Shown: positions 1 to 8,009, counted from the first letter of the stretch. The stretch: DNA of 24,414 bases from an uncultured Prevotella sp. (GCA_900557035.1 USRA01000029.1:1-24414), one strand, 5' to 3'. Notes: generated by a model from the letters alone, not told the origin. Translations and numbers: made by a program.

Positions 1-416
1 ATAAGCAGGGCGTGGCTTATACCGATATTGAAGGCGATTTGGTAACGAGTATCGTAAACGGCAAGGACTGTGTGTTTACCTGCTATCAGGATTTGAAAGA
101 CTTGGGCGATGGACATACGATTCCGAACTGTTGCCTCTGTGCCCTTGAACGTGCTTATCGCGAAGGCAAGTCGAAGTTCAAGAAGCCTATCTCCTGTGCC
201 TTGTATCCTATCCGTGCCAAGGATTTCGGCAACGAGGTGTATGGAATCAACTATAACAAATGGCGCATTTGCAAAGATGCCATCAAGAAGGGTGAGGAGT
301 TGAATCTTCCGGTTTATAAGTTCCTGGAAGGTCCGCTGATTGAGAAGTTTGGCAAGGAATGGTATGATGAGCTTTGCGAAGTGGCAGAGCAGTTGCTTGC
401 CGATTTGGAAGATTAA
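1..416 (+). CDS. DUF3109 family protein, 3' part (5' end outside window)
   Basis: The reading frame is open from the first bases of the window (codons in phase with position 3: K-Q-G-V-A-Y-T-D), so the gene begins upstream. The GTG at 12 is an internal valine, not a start. The visible 138 or so residues contain the block DGDLVTSIVNGKDCVFTCY and the downstream ISCALYPIR, which I recognise from DUF3109, a Cys-rich family widespread in Bacteroidota. Several conserved cysteines are visible (CVFTC, a CCLC cluster, ISC), which may bind a metal or Fe-S centre; that is inference, and no reaction is established. The usual short Cys segment seems to carry an extra stretch here (LKDLGDGHTIPN). The gene ends with TAA and is followed 16 bases later by a strong intrinsic terminator. 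Confidence 0.8.
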   Translation, partial: KQGVAYTDIEGDLVTSIVNGKDCVFTCYQDLKDLGDGHTIPNCCLCALERAYREGKSKFKKPISCALYPIRAKDFGNEVYGINYNKWRICKDAIKKGEELNLPVYKFLEGPLIEKFGKEWYDELCEVAEQLLADLED

Positions 417-432
417 ATTCAGTTTAGTTTGA

Positions 433-467
433 GACTTTGGAAGATTGATTTCCAAAGTCTTTTTTTT
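433..467 (+). terminator. Intrinsic terminator of the DUF3109 gene
   Basis: A perfect 10-bp stem (GACTTTGGAA at 433-442 with TTCCAAAGTC at 450-459) encloses a 7-nt loop. Eight T residues follow at 460-467. It lies 16 bases after the DUF3109 stop codon. Confidence 0.9.
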
Positions 468-500
468 GTTCTATTCAACGAAGTCTTTTTTGACTTCATG

Positions 501-546
501 AAAAAAAGAGATTTCGAAAAGCTTGGTAGCTTATTCCGAAATCTCT
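501..546 (-). terminator. Intrinsic terminator of the 531-1454 gene
   Basis: Read on the minus strand, AGAGATTTCG (546-537) pairs with CGAAATCTCT (516-507), a perfect 10-bp stem, and is followed by a run of T (complement of the A-run at 501-507). The intervening sequence can form an inner AAGCT/AGCTT stem. The stem includes the last codons of the gene (E-I-S-E-stop). A small extra hairpin (GAAGTC at 480-485 with GACTTC at 492-497) lies just beyond, so two convergent terminators sit back to back. Confidence 0.8.
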
Positions 547-1454
547 AATCCTTCAATATCTACGATGTCGCTTTCCTTGAATCTTCCTTTCCAGGTAAGA
601 GTGTATATCTTTTGCCTGCTGAATTTAAATCGGCAGAATGCCTGCTCATCCAGTTCGCCGTTGCAGATGTACAGGAAATCATTGATCTTTAATCTGGTTC
701 CTTTGCCGGCTCCTCGTAGCGTAAGGCGGATGGTGCCATAGAAAGGTCTGCCAAAGTCGATGTTGTAACCGGTGGAGTCTCTGTATGTACAGGCTGGCTT
801 CAATACCTTGTAGAGCTTGTTTTCATCCTTGATAACCTTCTTGTCGCAGAAGGCTTTATAATTCGCTACATAAGCTGTATCCAGTCTATATTCGTCTGTT
901 ATGACGCAACCGGTAGGGTGAATCCATCCGTAAGGTTGGTATTCCTCAGATTTCCAAGCCTGCGTATTGGTGCGGGCATGGAAGCGTTCGCTTTCTCCAT
1001 TGCTGCATTCTCTGAGTTGCCGGCAGAGCCATTTGCCGTCTGCTTTCTGATAGAATGGAATGCTGTCCTGCTGCCATCCATAGAACTCCAGGGAGAGTTG
1101 CTTGCCGTAGCTGGGTTTGCCTTGTGGGGCGTACCATACTGCAATCACATTTTCGCCATTTTTGAGGAAGCGGGTTACGTCGATGGTTCGGTTCAGAAGA
1201 ATGTTGTCCTTGATACCGTCGAATTTCAGACTTCCCGTTACGTTTCTCTCGTTGATATAGAGTTTGTAGTTGCCTGTGCTTGCTATGTTCATAAAGGCTT
1301 GGGTAGGGCGCTCGTCCATTATGTAGCTTTGGCGGAACCATACCTCAGAAGAATCGTTGGGCAGGGGATAGGAAATCCAGTGGGTACCGAACTCCTGTGC
1401 ATGGGAGCTTAGTATCCAAAGTATTGAAAAGATGAGAGTCGTTAAATATCTCAT
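531..1454 (-). CDS. Exported protein resembling the N-terminal beta-sandwich of alpha-L-rhamnosidases
   Basis: The 307-residue product begins with a signal peptide (MRYLTTLIFSILWILSSHAQ; likely cleavage after HA, residues 18-19), so it should be exported to the periplasm or beyond. Residues 26-125 (WISYPLP, VWFRQSY, GNYKLYINERNVTG, then DVTRFLKNGENVIAVW) look like the galactose-binding-type beta-sandwich found at the N terminus of GH78 rhamnosidases and related glycosidases. Such enzymes usually exceed 700 residues. The catalytic (alpha/alpha)6 barrel is absent, so this may be a binding or accessory protein; its sugar ligand cannot be told. The gene follows gyrB on the same strand, but a strong terminator lies between them and I see no clear TAnnTTTG box in the 76 bases upstream. 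Its expression may therefore depend on read-through or an atypical promoter. Confidence 0.6.
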   Translation of the reverse strand: MRYLTTLIFSILWILSSHAQEFGTHWISYPLPNDSSEVWFRQSYIMDERPTQAFMNIASTGNYKLYINERNVTGSLKFDGIKDNILLNRTIDVTRFLKNGENVIAVWYAPQGKPSYGKQLSLEFYGWQQDSIPFYQKADGKWLCRQLRECSNGESERFHARTNTQAWKSEEYQPYGWIHPTGCVITDEYRLDTAYVANYKAFCDKKVIKDENKLYKVLKPACTYRDSTGYNIDFGRPFYGTIRLTLRGAGKGTRLKINDFLYICNGELDEQAFCRFKFSRQKIYTLTWKGRFKESDIVDIEGLEISE

Positions 1455-1477
1455 GGTTTAGTCTTTTACTCTAATCT

Positions 1478-1513
1478 AAAAAAGGGGGAAGACTCCTATT
1501 GAAGTCTGCCCCC
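1478..1513 (-). terminator. Intrinsic terminator of gyrB
   Basis: On the minus strand GGGGGCAGACT (1513-1503) pairs with AGTCTTCCCCC (1494-1484) with one mismatch. The loop is 8 nt and six T follow (A-run 1478-1483). It lies 17 bases after the gyrB stop and before the start of the next minus-strand gene. Confidence 0.9.
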
Positions 1514-1530
1514 AATATATGGTGTTCGCA

Positions 1531-3501
1531 TTATGCGTCAATATTGGCGTATGTAGCGTTCTGCTCGATGAACTCTCGGCGTGGCTCTACATCGTCGCCC
1601 ATCAGCATAGAGAAAATCTCGTCAGCCTGAGCTGCATTCTCGATGGTAACCTGCTTGAGCAAGCGTGTTGCTGGGTCCATAGTGGTTTCCCAAAGCTGCT
1701 CTGGGTTCATCTCACCCAAACCTTTGTATCGCTGGGTGTGGATATTCTTATCTTCGGTTCCGTCGCCATACTTGTCGATGAAAGCCTGGCGCTGCTGCTC
1801 TGTATAGCAATATTCGCTCACCTTGCTGCGGTAAGTACACTTGTAGAGAGGCGGGGTAGCGATGTACAAGTGGCCTTCCTCAATAACCTTTGGCATGAAG
1901 CGATAGAACAATGTCATAATCAATGTGTCGATGTGGGAACCATCGACGTCGGCATCGGTCATGATGATAATCTTGTCGTAACGCAGCTTGTCAGTGTTAG
2001 CCTCCTTGCTGTCTTCACCATCTACACCGAAGCGAACTCCGATACTCTGGATGATGTTCATGACAGACTCTGCCTCGAATACCTTATGCCACTGAACCTT
2101 TTCTACGTTCAGAATCTTACCGCGTAATGGGAGGATAGCCTGACGGAAACGGTCGCGACCCTGCTTGGCTGAGCCACCAGCGGAATCACCCTCGACAAGG
2201 AAGATCTCGCATTCCTTAGGATCCTTCATCGAACAGTCTGCAAGCTTACCAGGCAGACCGCCACCTGTCATGAAGTTCTTGCGCTGTACGCTTTCACGTG
2301 CCTTGCGGGCAGCGATACGTGCAGTTGCAGCCAATACCACTTTCTCGCAGATACGCTTAGCTTCATCAGGATGCTCCTCCAGGTAATCAGCCAAAGCTTC
2401 GTTTACTGCCTGCTGAACGGCACCCTGAACCTCGCTGTTGCCCAGCTTGGTCTTGGTCTGTCCCTCAAACTGAGGCTCGGCTACCTTGATAGAGATAACG
2501 GCTGTGAGACCCTCACGGAAGTCTTCTGGTGCAATCTCTACCTTTGCCTTCTCTATCTGCTTAGAGATGGTTGGGTCGGCTTCAGCATAAGCCTTCAGGG
2601 TACGGGTCAACGCCATACGGAAACCTGTCAGGTGAGTACCACCCTCGATGGTGTTGATGTTGTTGACGTATGAGTGGATATTTTCTGAGTAATCAGTGTT
2701 GTACATTACGGCAATCTCGATAGGAATACCCTGCTTCTCTGTCTTCAGATAGATGACGTCATCGAAGAGGTGGGTGCGATGGCGATCTACGTAGCGAACG
2801 AATTCCTTCAAACCGTCCTTTGCATGGAAAACCTGCTCCTTGGTCTTTCCTTCCTCGTCTGGGCGCAGATCTCTCAAAGTAATCTTGATACCTGCGTTGA
2901 GGAATGCCAACTCGCGCATACGGTTGGCGATGATGTCCCACTTATAGACTGTGTGGGTAAAGATAGTTGGGTCTGGCCAGAACTGCTGGCGTGTGCCACG
3001 CTTGTTGGTCTCGCCTACCACCTTTACCGGATAGAGAGGCTTACCCTTCTCGTATTCCTGCTGGTAGATCTTGCCGCCACGGAAAACCTGTGACAACATG
3101 TGGGAAGAAAGTGCGTTTACACAACTTACACCCACACCGTGCAAACCTCCAGAAACCTTGTATGAACCCTTGTCGAACTTACCACCGGCGTGGAGCACGG
3201 TCATAACGACTTCGAGGGCTGATTTATGAAGCTTCTCGTGCATATCTACGGGGATACCACGACCATTGTCTTCTACAGTGATAGAGTTATCCTCATTGAT
3301 GGTAACCTCAATGTCGGTACAGTAACCAGCCATCGCCTCGTCGATAGAGTTATCAACAGTCTCGTTTACCAAGTGGTGAAGACCCTTTTCGGAGATGTCA
3401 CCAATATACATCGCCGGACGTTTGCGAACAGCCTCCAGGCCTTCGAGGACCTGGATGTTACTCGCAGAGTAATTATTTGCGTTGTTTTGATTTTCTGCCA
3501 T
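1531..3501 (-). CDS. gyrB: DNA gyrase subunit B
   Basis: This is the ATPase subunit of DNA gyrase, which introduces negative supercoils together with GyrA. With the start chosen here the protein has 656 residues. The GHKL ATPase region shows NETVDNSIDEA (46-56) and GGLHGVGVS (about 118-126). The TOPRIM region has VEGDSAGGS (436-444) and the metal-binding DADVDGSH (516-523). The C-terminal signature QRYKGLGEMNPEQLW follows near residue 590. The ATG at 3501 is preferred over an upstream in-frame TTG at 3528, because the upstream codon lies inside the -7 promoter box and the ATG has the A-rich upstream sequence typical of the phylum. It is monocistronic in appearance, with its own promoter and terminator. 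gyrA is not in the window. Confidence 0.98.
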   Translation of the reverse strand: MAENQNNANNYSASNIQVLEGLEAVRKRPAMYIGDISEKGLHHLVNETVDNSIDEAMAGYCTDIEVTINEDNSITVEDNGRGIPVDMHEKLHKSALEVVMTVLHAGGKFDKGSYKVSGGLHGVGVSCVNALSSHMLSQVFRGGKIYQQEYEKGKPLYPVKVVGETNKRGTRQQFWPDPTIFTHTVYKWDIIANRMRELAFLNAGIKITLRDLRPDEEGKTKEQVFHAKDGLKEFVRYVDRHRTHLFDDVIYLKTEKQGIPIEIAVMYNTDYSENIHSYVNNINTIEGGTHLTGFRMALTRTLKAYAEADPTISKQIEKAKVEIAPEDFREGLTAVISIKVAEPQFEGQTKTKLGNSEVQGAVQQAVNEALADYLEEHPDEAKRICEKVVLAATARIAARKARESVQRKNFMTGGGLPGKLADCSMKDPKECEIFLVEGDSAGGSAKQGRDRFRQAILPLRGKILNVEKVQWHKVFEAESVMNIIQSIGVRFGVDGEDSKEANTDKLRYDKIIIMTDADVDGSHIDTLIMTLFYRFMPKVIEEGHLYIATPPLYKCTYRSKVSEYCYTEQQRQAFIDKYGDGTEDKNIHTQRYKGLGEMNPEQLWETTMDPATRLLKQVTIENAAQADEIFSMLMGDDVEPRREFIEQNATYANIDA

Positions 3502-3525
3502 TTTTAGAATTGTCTTATTTCCGTG

Positions 3526-3533
3526 CAAAGATA
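3526..3533 (-). promoter_or_regulatory. -7 box of the gyrB promoter
   Basis: TATCTTTG on the minus strand (complement of CAAAGATA) fits the Bacteroidota TAnnTTTG element and is followed by GCAC. No good TTTG is seen 19-21 bases upstream. A 5-bp hairpin (AGCTG-AGAAA-CAGCT, 3542-3556) covers that region. The expected start of transcription near 3519 gives a leader of about 18 bases to the ATG at 3501. Confidence 0.65.
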
Positions 3534-3777
3534 CAAAAAAAAGCTGAGAAACAGCTAGTTTTCTTTGTGAAAATTAGCGAAAAAGTAGAAAAAAGTAAGG
3601 TTCCGAAGTTTTATAAGTATCTCGTGCGTTCAGGATGGGTTGAAGCCTCTCGTGTACTCAGGAAAAAGCAGTTCTTCATATACGTATAAAAGGCAGAATA
3701 GCTTTCGTATTTTAGCTTTTGTGAGGTGAGCGGAGGGGGTGGTTAACTTGGGGGCGTAAGAGGGATGAAGGAGGTAT
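3534..3777. other. Non-coding stretch between gyrB promoter and rpsT terminator
   Basis: I see no convincing gene here. The stretch is AT-rich near gyrB and contains a perfect 10-bp palindrome TATACGTATA at 3679-3688 and a G-rich part around 3725-3775. No second TAnnTTTG element or RNA gene was recognised. Confidence 0.6.
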
Positions 3778-3822
3778 AAAAAGAGTAAGGCTGCAACCCC
3801 TCAATGAAGGATAGCAGCCTTA
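3778..3822 (-). terminator. Intrinsic terminator of the tRNA-Glu/rpsT unit
   Basis: On the minus strand TAAGGCTGC (3822-3814) pairs perfectly with GCAGCCTTA (3794-3786), with a 19-nt loop, followed by CTCTTTTT. It lies 27 bases beyond the rpsT stop codon. Confidence 0.85.
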
Positions 3823-3849
3823 TTTATCTCTTTTGCTTTGACTTGTAAG

Positions 3850-4104
3850 TTAGGCCAACTTAGCGATGTGCTGTGTAAGACCAGACTTCAAGTTTGCAGC
3901 CTTGTTCTCGTGAATAACGTTGATCTTAGCCAACTTGTCCAAAAGCTTCTGTACTGTAGGATAGAGCTTTGCAGCCTCCTCCTTGTCAGTCATATTGCGC
4001 AACTTGCGAACGGCATTGCGCATAGTCTTTGCATAGTACTTGTTATGCAAAGCCTTCTTCTTGTCCTGACGGATTCTCTTTACTGATGATTTGTGATTTG
4101 CCAT
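3850..4104 (-). CDS. rpsT: 30S ribosomal protein S20
   Basis: The product is an 84-residue, strongly basic protein of normal S20 length, starting [13 protein letters not shown] and containing the K/R-rich helical pattern that binds 16S rRNA ([21 protein letters not shown]). S20 acts in early assembly of the 30S subunit. The gene lies 37 bases downstream of tRNA-Glu on the same strand. There is no promoter-like box between them and one terminator after it, so the two are probably one transcript. Confidence 0.97.
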   Translation of the reverse strand: MANHKSSVKRIRQDKKKALHNKYYAKTMRNAVRKLRNMTDKEEAAKLYPTVQKLLDKLAKINVIHENKAANLKSGLTQHIAKLA

Positions 4105-4141
4105 CTCTATGTTTTATTTTTATATTCTTTATTAATGTTTG

Positions 4142-4213
4142 TAGTCCCTAGCAGAGTCGAACTGCTCTTTAGAGAATGAAAATCTCTCGTCCTAACCGAT
4201 AGACGAAGGGACC
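4142..4213 (-). tRNA. tRNA-Glu (anticodon UUC)
   Basis: The minus strand folds as a cloverleaf. The acceptor GGTCCCT pairs with AGGGACT (first pair G-U). The D arm is GTC..GAC, the anticodon stem AGAGA/TCTCT has the loop TTTTCAT (anticodon TTC), and the T arm carries the TTCGA motif. The discriminator base is A at 4142. The 3' CCA is not encoded (C-A-A follows), so it must be added after transcription. It has a strong promoter just upstream and reads on into rpsT. Confidence 0.95.
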
Positions 4214-4231
4214 ATTGCTTATTTGCGGGTG

Positions 4232-4263
4232 CAAAGTTACTACTTTTTTTTGAATCTTGCAAA
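4232..4263 (-). promoter_or_regulatory. Promoter of tRNA-Glu/rpsT (TTTG-N20-TAACTTTG)
   Basis: On the minus strand the -33 element TTTG (4263-4260) is separated by exactly 20 bases from the -7 element TAACTTTG (4239-4232). This matches the Bacteroidota primary sigma consensus. Transcription should begin some 7-12 bases before the tRNA 5' end at 4213. Confidence 0.88.
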
Positions 4264-4302
4264 TTTTTCCGTGAAAATTTTCGCTAAATGCTTGTTTTTT
4301 TG

Positions 4303-4310
4303 TAATTTTG
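4303..4310 (+). promoter_or_regulatory. -7 box of the recO promoter
   Basis: TAATTTTG fits TAnnTTTG and lies 27 bases before the recO ATG at 4338. The -33 region (around 4278-4284, TTTTCG) is only weakly like TTTG. It is divergent from the tRNA-Glu promoter, with about 40 bases between them. Confidence 0.55.
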
Positions 4311-4337
4311 CCCTGTTTTTTTATAATTATAGACAAA

Positions 4338-5063
4338 ATGGAAGTAAAAACTAGAGCTATCGTACTGCAAACCATTAAGTATGGGGATGCACAACTTATC
4401 GTGGATTTCTTCACCGAAAAGTTGGGCAGAGTCTCTTTTATGGTCAAAATTCCTAAGTCTTCTAAGGCGAAGATGAAGCGTCAGCTGTTTCAGCCCCTGA
4501 TGATTCTCAACTTGGAGTTCGATCATCGTCCGAAGGCGAATCTGCAACGGTTGAAGGATGTATCCATTGCTTTGCCTTTTGGAGATCTTCCTTTTTCGCC
4601 TTACAAGTTAGCGATGTCTATGTTTCTGGCAGAGCTTTTGGGGCAGGCCACCAGGAACGAGCAGGTGAATGTTCCATTGTTTTCCTTCATCGTGGAGAGT
4701 GTGGCGTGGCTCGACCAGGCACAGGGTAATTATGCCAATTTTCATATAGTCTTTATGGTGCGGCTAACCTTCTTTCTCGGATTTTCGCCTAACCTTGAGA
4801 GTGGTGTGCATGGCGATTTCTTCGATTTGGAGGAAGGCCGCTTTGTATCCTTCGTGCCTACACACGTACATTATTTAAATAAAGAGGATTCTTTGCGTAT
4901 GTTGGGGCTGCTTCGCCTGAGCTATGAAACAATGCACCTCTACACAATGTCCCGATTGGATCGAAACCGCTGTGTAGAGGTGATATTGCAATATTATAGG
5001 ATTCATGTTCCGGGATTCCCGGAACTGAAAAGCTTTTCTGTTCTACAGGAGTTGTTCGCTTAA
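4338..5063 (+). CDS. recO: DNA repair protein RecO
   Basis: RecO is the RecFOR recombination mediator that helps load RecA on SSB-coated single-stranded DNA. The 241-residue product has the N-terminal OB-fold start MEVKTRAIVLQTIKYGDAQL, continues with FFTEKLGR and the basic segment KIPKSSKAKMKRQ, and then has the helical C-terminal part (MLAxxY-like region near SPYKLAMSMFLAELL). Length is normal for the family. The ATG at 4338 (after AAAA) is chosen over an in-frame TTG at 4308, which overlaps the -7 box. It is the only + strand gene between gyrB and the lipid genes and converges on ftsZ. Confidence 0.93.
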   Translation: MEVKTRAIVLQTIKYGDAQLIVDFFTEKLGRVSFMVKIPKSSKAKMKRQLFQPLMILNLEFDHRPKANLQRLKDVSIALPFGDLPFSPYKLAMSMFLAELLGQATRNEQVNVPLFSFIVESVAWLDQAQGNYANFHIVFMVRLTFFLGFSPNLESGVHGDFFDLEEGRFVSFVPTHVHYLNKEDSLRMLGLLRLSYETMHLYTMSRLDRNRCVEVILQYYRIHVPGFPELKSFSVLQELFA

Positions 5064-5068
5064 GGAAC

Positions 5069-5123
5069 GGTTCTCTAGATGAACGGTTTTCTTCTGGATT
5101 TGTTCTCCAGATGAATGGTCTCC
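5069..5123. repeat. Imperfect 23-bp direct repeat between recO and ftsZ
   Basis: Segments 5069-5091 and 5101-5123 share the pattern GTTCTC(T/C)AGATGAA(C/T)GGT, offset by 32 bases. It fills the short gap between the two converging genes. A small CTGGA/TCCAG hairpin overlaps the second copy. The function is unknown. Confidence 0.55.
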
Positions 5124-5134
5124 TTTTGAACTAC

Positions 5135-5162
5135 AGCTTTGCCTGCTAGTTTAGGCGAAGCT
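5135..5162. terminator. Hairpin at the 3' ends of converging recO and ftsZ
   Basis: AGCTTTGCCT (5135-5144) pairs with AGGCGAAGCT (5153-5162), 10 bp with one G-U, around an 8-nt loop. It includes the ftsZ stop codon. No T-run follows on either strand, so it may be a 3'-end stabiliser or a weak terminator rather than a classical intrinsic one. Confidence 0.45.
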
Positions 5163-6488
5163 GATGACTCCCTGTACTGTGTCGTTATCGTCTTTCTTCT
5201 TAGACTCTTCTGTTTCTGAATTGCCAGAAGCCAGATTGCGGATGTCTTCGAGAGTCTGACGGGTACGCTTGAAGGTTGGTGTATTCTCTACCTGAAGGAT
5301 TACATCCTCATTGTCGAGATCCTCTGGGCGGAACAGGAAGATGTGTGGATGACGCTTATACTGGGTAGAGTTGCCGTCTGAGCCATAGTAGCGCTCGCGT
5401 CTGTTCTGACGCTCAGCTCTTGTCTCTTCCTCTTCTGCGATACGGCGAGCTTCCTCTTCAGTATGCTTCTTCATATGGCGGTTCATTCCCTCTACGTCTT
5501 CGAGACCGAAACCTGTTGCCAATACGGTAACCTTGACACGGCTGCCCAACTCTGGGTCGATGGCGAGTCCCCACTTCAACTCGAAGTCGTCTCCGAACTT
5601 CTCCATGAAGTCGTTTACATCGTTCATCTCATCCATGGTCAAACCAGGATTGTCCTTCTTCTCGCTGGCGAAAGCAATGCTCAGCAAGATCTTCTTGGAG
5701 TTGAATACATCGTTGTCGTTGAGCAATGGTGAGTTCAATGCATCCTCAATCGCCTTCTTGACACGACCTTCACCCTCACCGTAGCCTGTACTCATGATGG
5801 CAACGCCACCATCCTTTAATACGGTCTTCACGTCGTTGAAGTCGAGGTTGATGAGTCCGTGAACGGTGATGATCTCAGCGATACTCTTTGCTGCAACGCT
5901 CAAGGTGTCGTCTGCCTTTCCGAAGGCATCGAGTACTGCGAGGTCTGGATAGATCTGGCGGAGACGCTCGTTGTTGATAACCAGCAGGGCATCTACGTGC
6001 TTAGACATCTCTTCTACGCCATCCAGTGCCTGGTCGATCTTCTTAGGACCTTCGAAGCGGAAAGGAATGGTTACGATACCGACGGTAAGGATTCCCAATT
6101 CTTTGCTCACTCTTGCGATGACAGGTGCTGCACCAGTACCGGTACCACCACCCATTCCGGCAGTGATGAAAGCCATCTTGGTGCCGTCGTTCAGCATATG
6201 CTTGATCTCTTCCAGGGTTTCCTCGGCAGCCTGGCGAGCCTTGGCAGGCTTGTTGCCGGCTCCCAGACCTTCCTTACCCAACTGCAGATGTACTGGTACA
6301 GGAGAATCGTTGAGTGCCTGATTATCAGTGTTACACAATACGAAGCTTACGTCGTGGATGCCTTCACGGTACATGTGGTTGACAGCGTTACCACCGCCAC
6401 CACCTACACCAATCACCTTGATGATGCTGTTTTCCTTTTCTGGCTCTCCAAAGTCCAGAATATGTGGAGTATTTGTGTTATCTAGCAT
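5151..6488 (-). CDS. ftsZ: Cell division protein FtsZ
   Basis: FtsZ is the tubulin-like GTPase that polymerises into the cytokinetic ring. The 445-residue product carries the nucleotide loop VIGVGGGGGNAV (25-36), the tubulin signature GGGTGTG (113-119) and the T7 catalytic loop NLDFNDV (214-220, with D216 and D219). After the globular core (to about 330) comes a charged linker (EEEARRIAEEEETRAERQNRRER). A peptide NTPTFKRTR (402-410), resembling the FtsA-binding C-terminal peptide, is followed by 35 more residues ending VISFA. The peptide is thus not at the very end as in E. coli. It is the last gene of the dcw cluster, 27 bases after ftsA. Confidence 0.98.
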   Translation of the reverse strand: MLDNTNTPHILDFGEPEKENSIIKVIGVGGGGGNAVNHMYREGIHDVSFVLCNTDNQALNDSPVPVHLQLGKEGLGAGNKPAKARQAAEETLEEIKHMLNDGTKMAFITAGMGGGTGTGAAPVIARVSKELGILTVGIVTIPFRFEGPKKIDQALDGVEEMSKHVDALLVINNERLRQIYPDLAVLDAFGKADDTLSVAAKSIAEIITVHGLINLDFNDVKTVLKDGGVAIMSTGYGEGEGRVKKAIEDALNSPLLNDNDVFNSKKILLSIAFASEKKDNPGLTMDEMNDVNDFMEKFGDDFELKWGLAIDPELGSRVKVTVLATGFGLEDVEGMNRHMKKHTEEEARRIAEEEETRAERQNRRERYYGSDGNSTQYKRHPHIFLFRPEDLDNEDVILQVENTPTFKRTRQTLEDIRNLASGNSETEESKKKDDNDTVQGVISFA

Positions 6489-6515
6489 AATAGTCTATTC
6501 TAAAATATGATTATA

Positions 6516-7970
6516 TTATTCTTCCTCAGAGATGGTATCCTTCACAAATTTCTTGAATCCTCTCATAAACTTGTGAACGAGGCTGTTCTCTTTTCTGCGT
6601 TTTGCTTCTTCCTCGGCTTCCTTTTCTGCCAGGAGTCTTGCCTCTTCCTCTTCCTGTTCTCTCTTGCGGCGAGCCTCTTCTTCTGCCTTCTGCTTTTCTG
6701 CTGCAGTCAATACCACGCCGGTGCCTACAGTCTCGTTCGGGTTGCGAGGAGTCTTGTGGGTCTCTGCACCTGTTCCTGTTGTAGGACGGTTGTCGAGGTT
6801 GTCGAAGAGATCGTTGTTGAATTCGCTGCCTGCGCAGTTCATGTCTCCCTTAGCCAGGAGTCCCAATACGGTATTCATCATACCTGTATGATTGGTGATC
6901 TTAGGATCCTTTGAGTTGACAGTCTGGGTAACAAACTTCGCAATGCGTACCTTGTCGATATGGGTATGGGTCTTGAATACCTTTTCGATTTCTGGCATAT
7001 TGCTTCCACCACCGGTGAGGATGATACCTCCCATCAGCTTGTCAGAGAATTCTACAGGTATTTGGAACCAGGCATTTTCTACGATTTCCTCTACGCGAGC
7101 CTCTACAATCTCGATAAACTTCTTGCTCTCTATGGTTCTGTCCTTGTCAACTGAGTAGTTGAGTGTTGGGTCGATATTGCTGATATCGGTGTAAGCCTTT
7201 GCATATTTCAGCTTCATTTTTTCAGCATCAGCTTCCTCGAGCTGGAGGCAAGTCAAGTCCTTGGTGATGTTGTTTCCACCCAATGGGATGACAGAGAGAT
7301 GGCGCAGGATACCCTTGTAGTAAACGGATACGGTAGTGGTATCAGCACCCAAGTCAACGAGCATACATCCGGCTCTCTTCTCAGAGTCGGTCAGTACACT
7401 GTCTGCCATAGCCAATGGTGCGAGATACATCTCTGCAATCGAGATATTTGCATTCTCGAAGCAGGTATTGATATTGTTATAGAAGTTCTTGCGCCAAAGG
7501 ATATTCAGGAAGATACCCTCCAGATGGCTGCACTGTATGCCTACAGGGTCAATCTGGTACTGGTTGTCTATCTTGTATTCCTGTGTTGCAGCGTCAAGAA
7601 TTTCTTGATCTGGATAAGTCATGTTGCGGTTGATGTCCATCAGCTCATTAATCATATCCTGCGAGATGATAGATGCGCCTGGCAGATCTTTCACGATGAC
7701 GTTCTTGAGGCTTCTGATAGATCTGCCTCCTACACCCACATAAACCTGGGTAATATCTTGTTTGAGGAAGTTCTTCAACTTCTTGATGATGCTAGTGAGG
7801 CACTGGCATGTTTTGTCGATGTTATAGATAACACCCTTTCTGATACAAGAAGACGAGTTTTCCTCGACGGTAGCCAGCACGGTGATGCTGCCGTCTAAAT
7901 TCTTCTGACCAGCTATACCTGTCATCTTAGATGAGCCAAGCTCGATAGCTACAATAAATTCCTTTGGCAT
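6516..7970 (-). CDS. ftsA: Cell division protein FtsA
   Basis: FtsA is the actin-like ATPase that tethers FtsZ to the membrane. The 484-residue product has the phosphate-1 motif AIELGSSKMTGI (8-19), phosphate-2 motif VDLGADTTTV (205-214) and adenosine motif GGIILTGGGSNMPEI (314-328). Longer than the 420 or so residues of E. coli FtsA, it has a disordered linker (about 380-420), a highly charged E/K/R helix (424-461), and a C-terminal amphipathic helix (463-480, LVHKFMRGFKKFVKDTI) that should be the membrane-targeting sequence. It lies between ftsQ and ftsZ, with short gaps of 39 and 27 bases. Confidence 0.96.
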   Translation of the reverse strand: MPKEFIVAIELGSSKMTGIAGQKNLDGSITVLATVEENSSSCIRKGVIYNIDKTCQCLTSIIKKLKNFLKQDITQVYVGVGGRSIRSLKNVIVKDLPGASIISQDMINELMDINRNMTYPDQEILDAATQEYKIDNQYQIDPVGIQCSHLEGIFLNILWRKNFYNNINTCFENANISIAEMYLAPLAMADSVLTDSEKRAGCMLVDLGADTTTVSVYYKGILRHLSVIPLGGNNITKDLTCLQLEEADAEKMKLKYAKAYTDISNIDPTLNYSVDKDRTIESKKFIEIVEARVEEIVENAWFQIPVEFSDKLMGGIILTGGGSNMPEIEKVFKTHTHIDKVRIAKFVTQTVNSKDPKITNHTGMMNTVLGLLAKGDMNCAGSEFNNDLFDNLDNRPTTGTGAETHKTPRNPNETVGTGVVLTAAEKQKAEEEARRKREQEEEEARLLAEKEAEEEAKRRKENSLVHKFMRGFKKFVKDTISEEE

Positions 7971-8009
7971 AGTCTTTATATATTATCTTTTTCTGTTTCA
8001 ATTATAAAA

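Noticed and set aside
12..14. GTG at 12 as the start of the first gene
   Set aside because: The frame is open to the window edge, and the residues before it (K-Q-G) fit the continuing family alignment.
918..1412. Long + strand frames opposite the rhamnosidase-like gene and opposite gyrB, ftsZ, murC and murE
   Set aside because: They mirror the codon structure of the true genes on the other strand and show no recognisable domains or starts.
3502..3528. Upstream in-frame TTG start for gyrB at 3528
   Set aside because: It falls within the -7 promoter box, so it would not be in the transcript; the ATG at 3501 matches known GyrB N termini.
5135..5162. Classical bidirectional intrinsic terminator for recO and ftsZ
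   Set aside because: The stem is good but there is no T-run on either side, so only a weak or stabilising role is kept.
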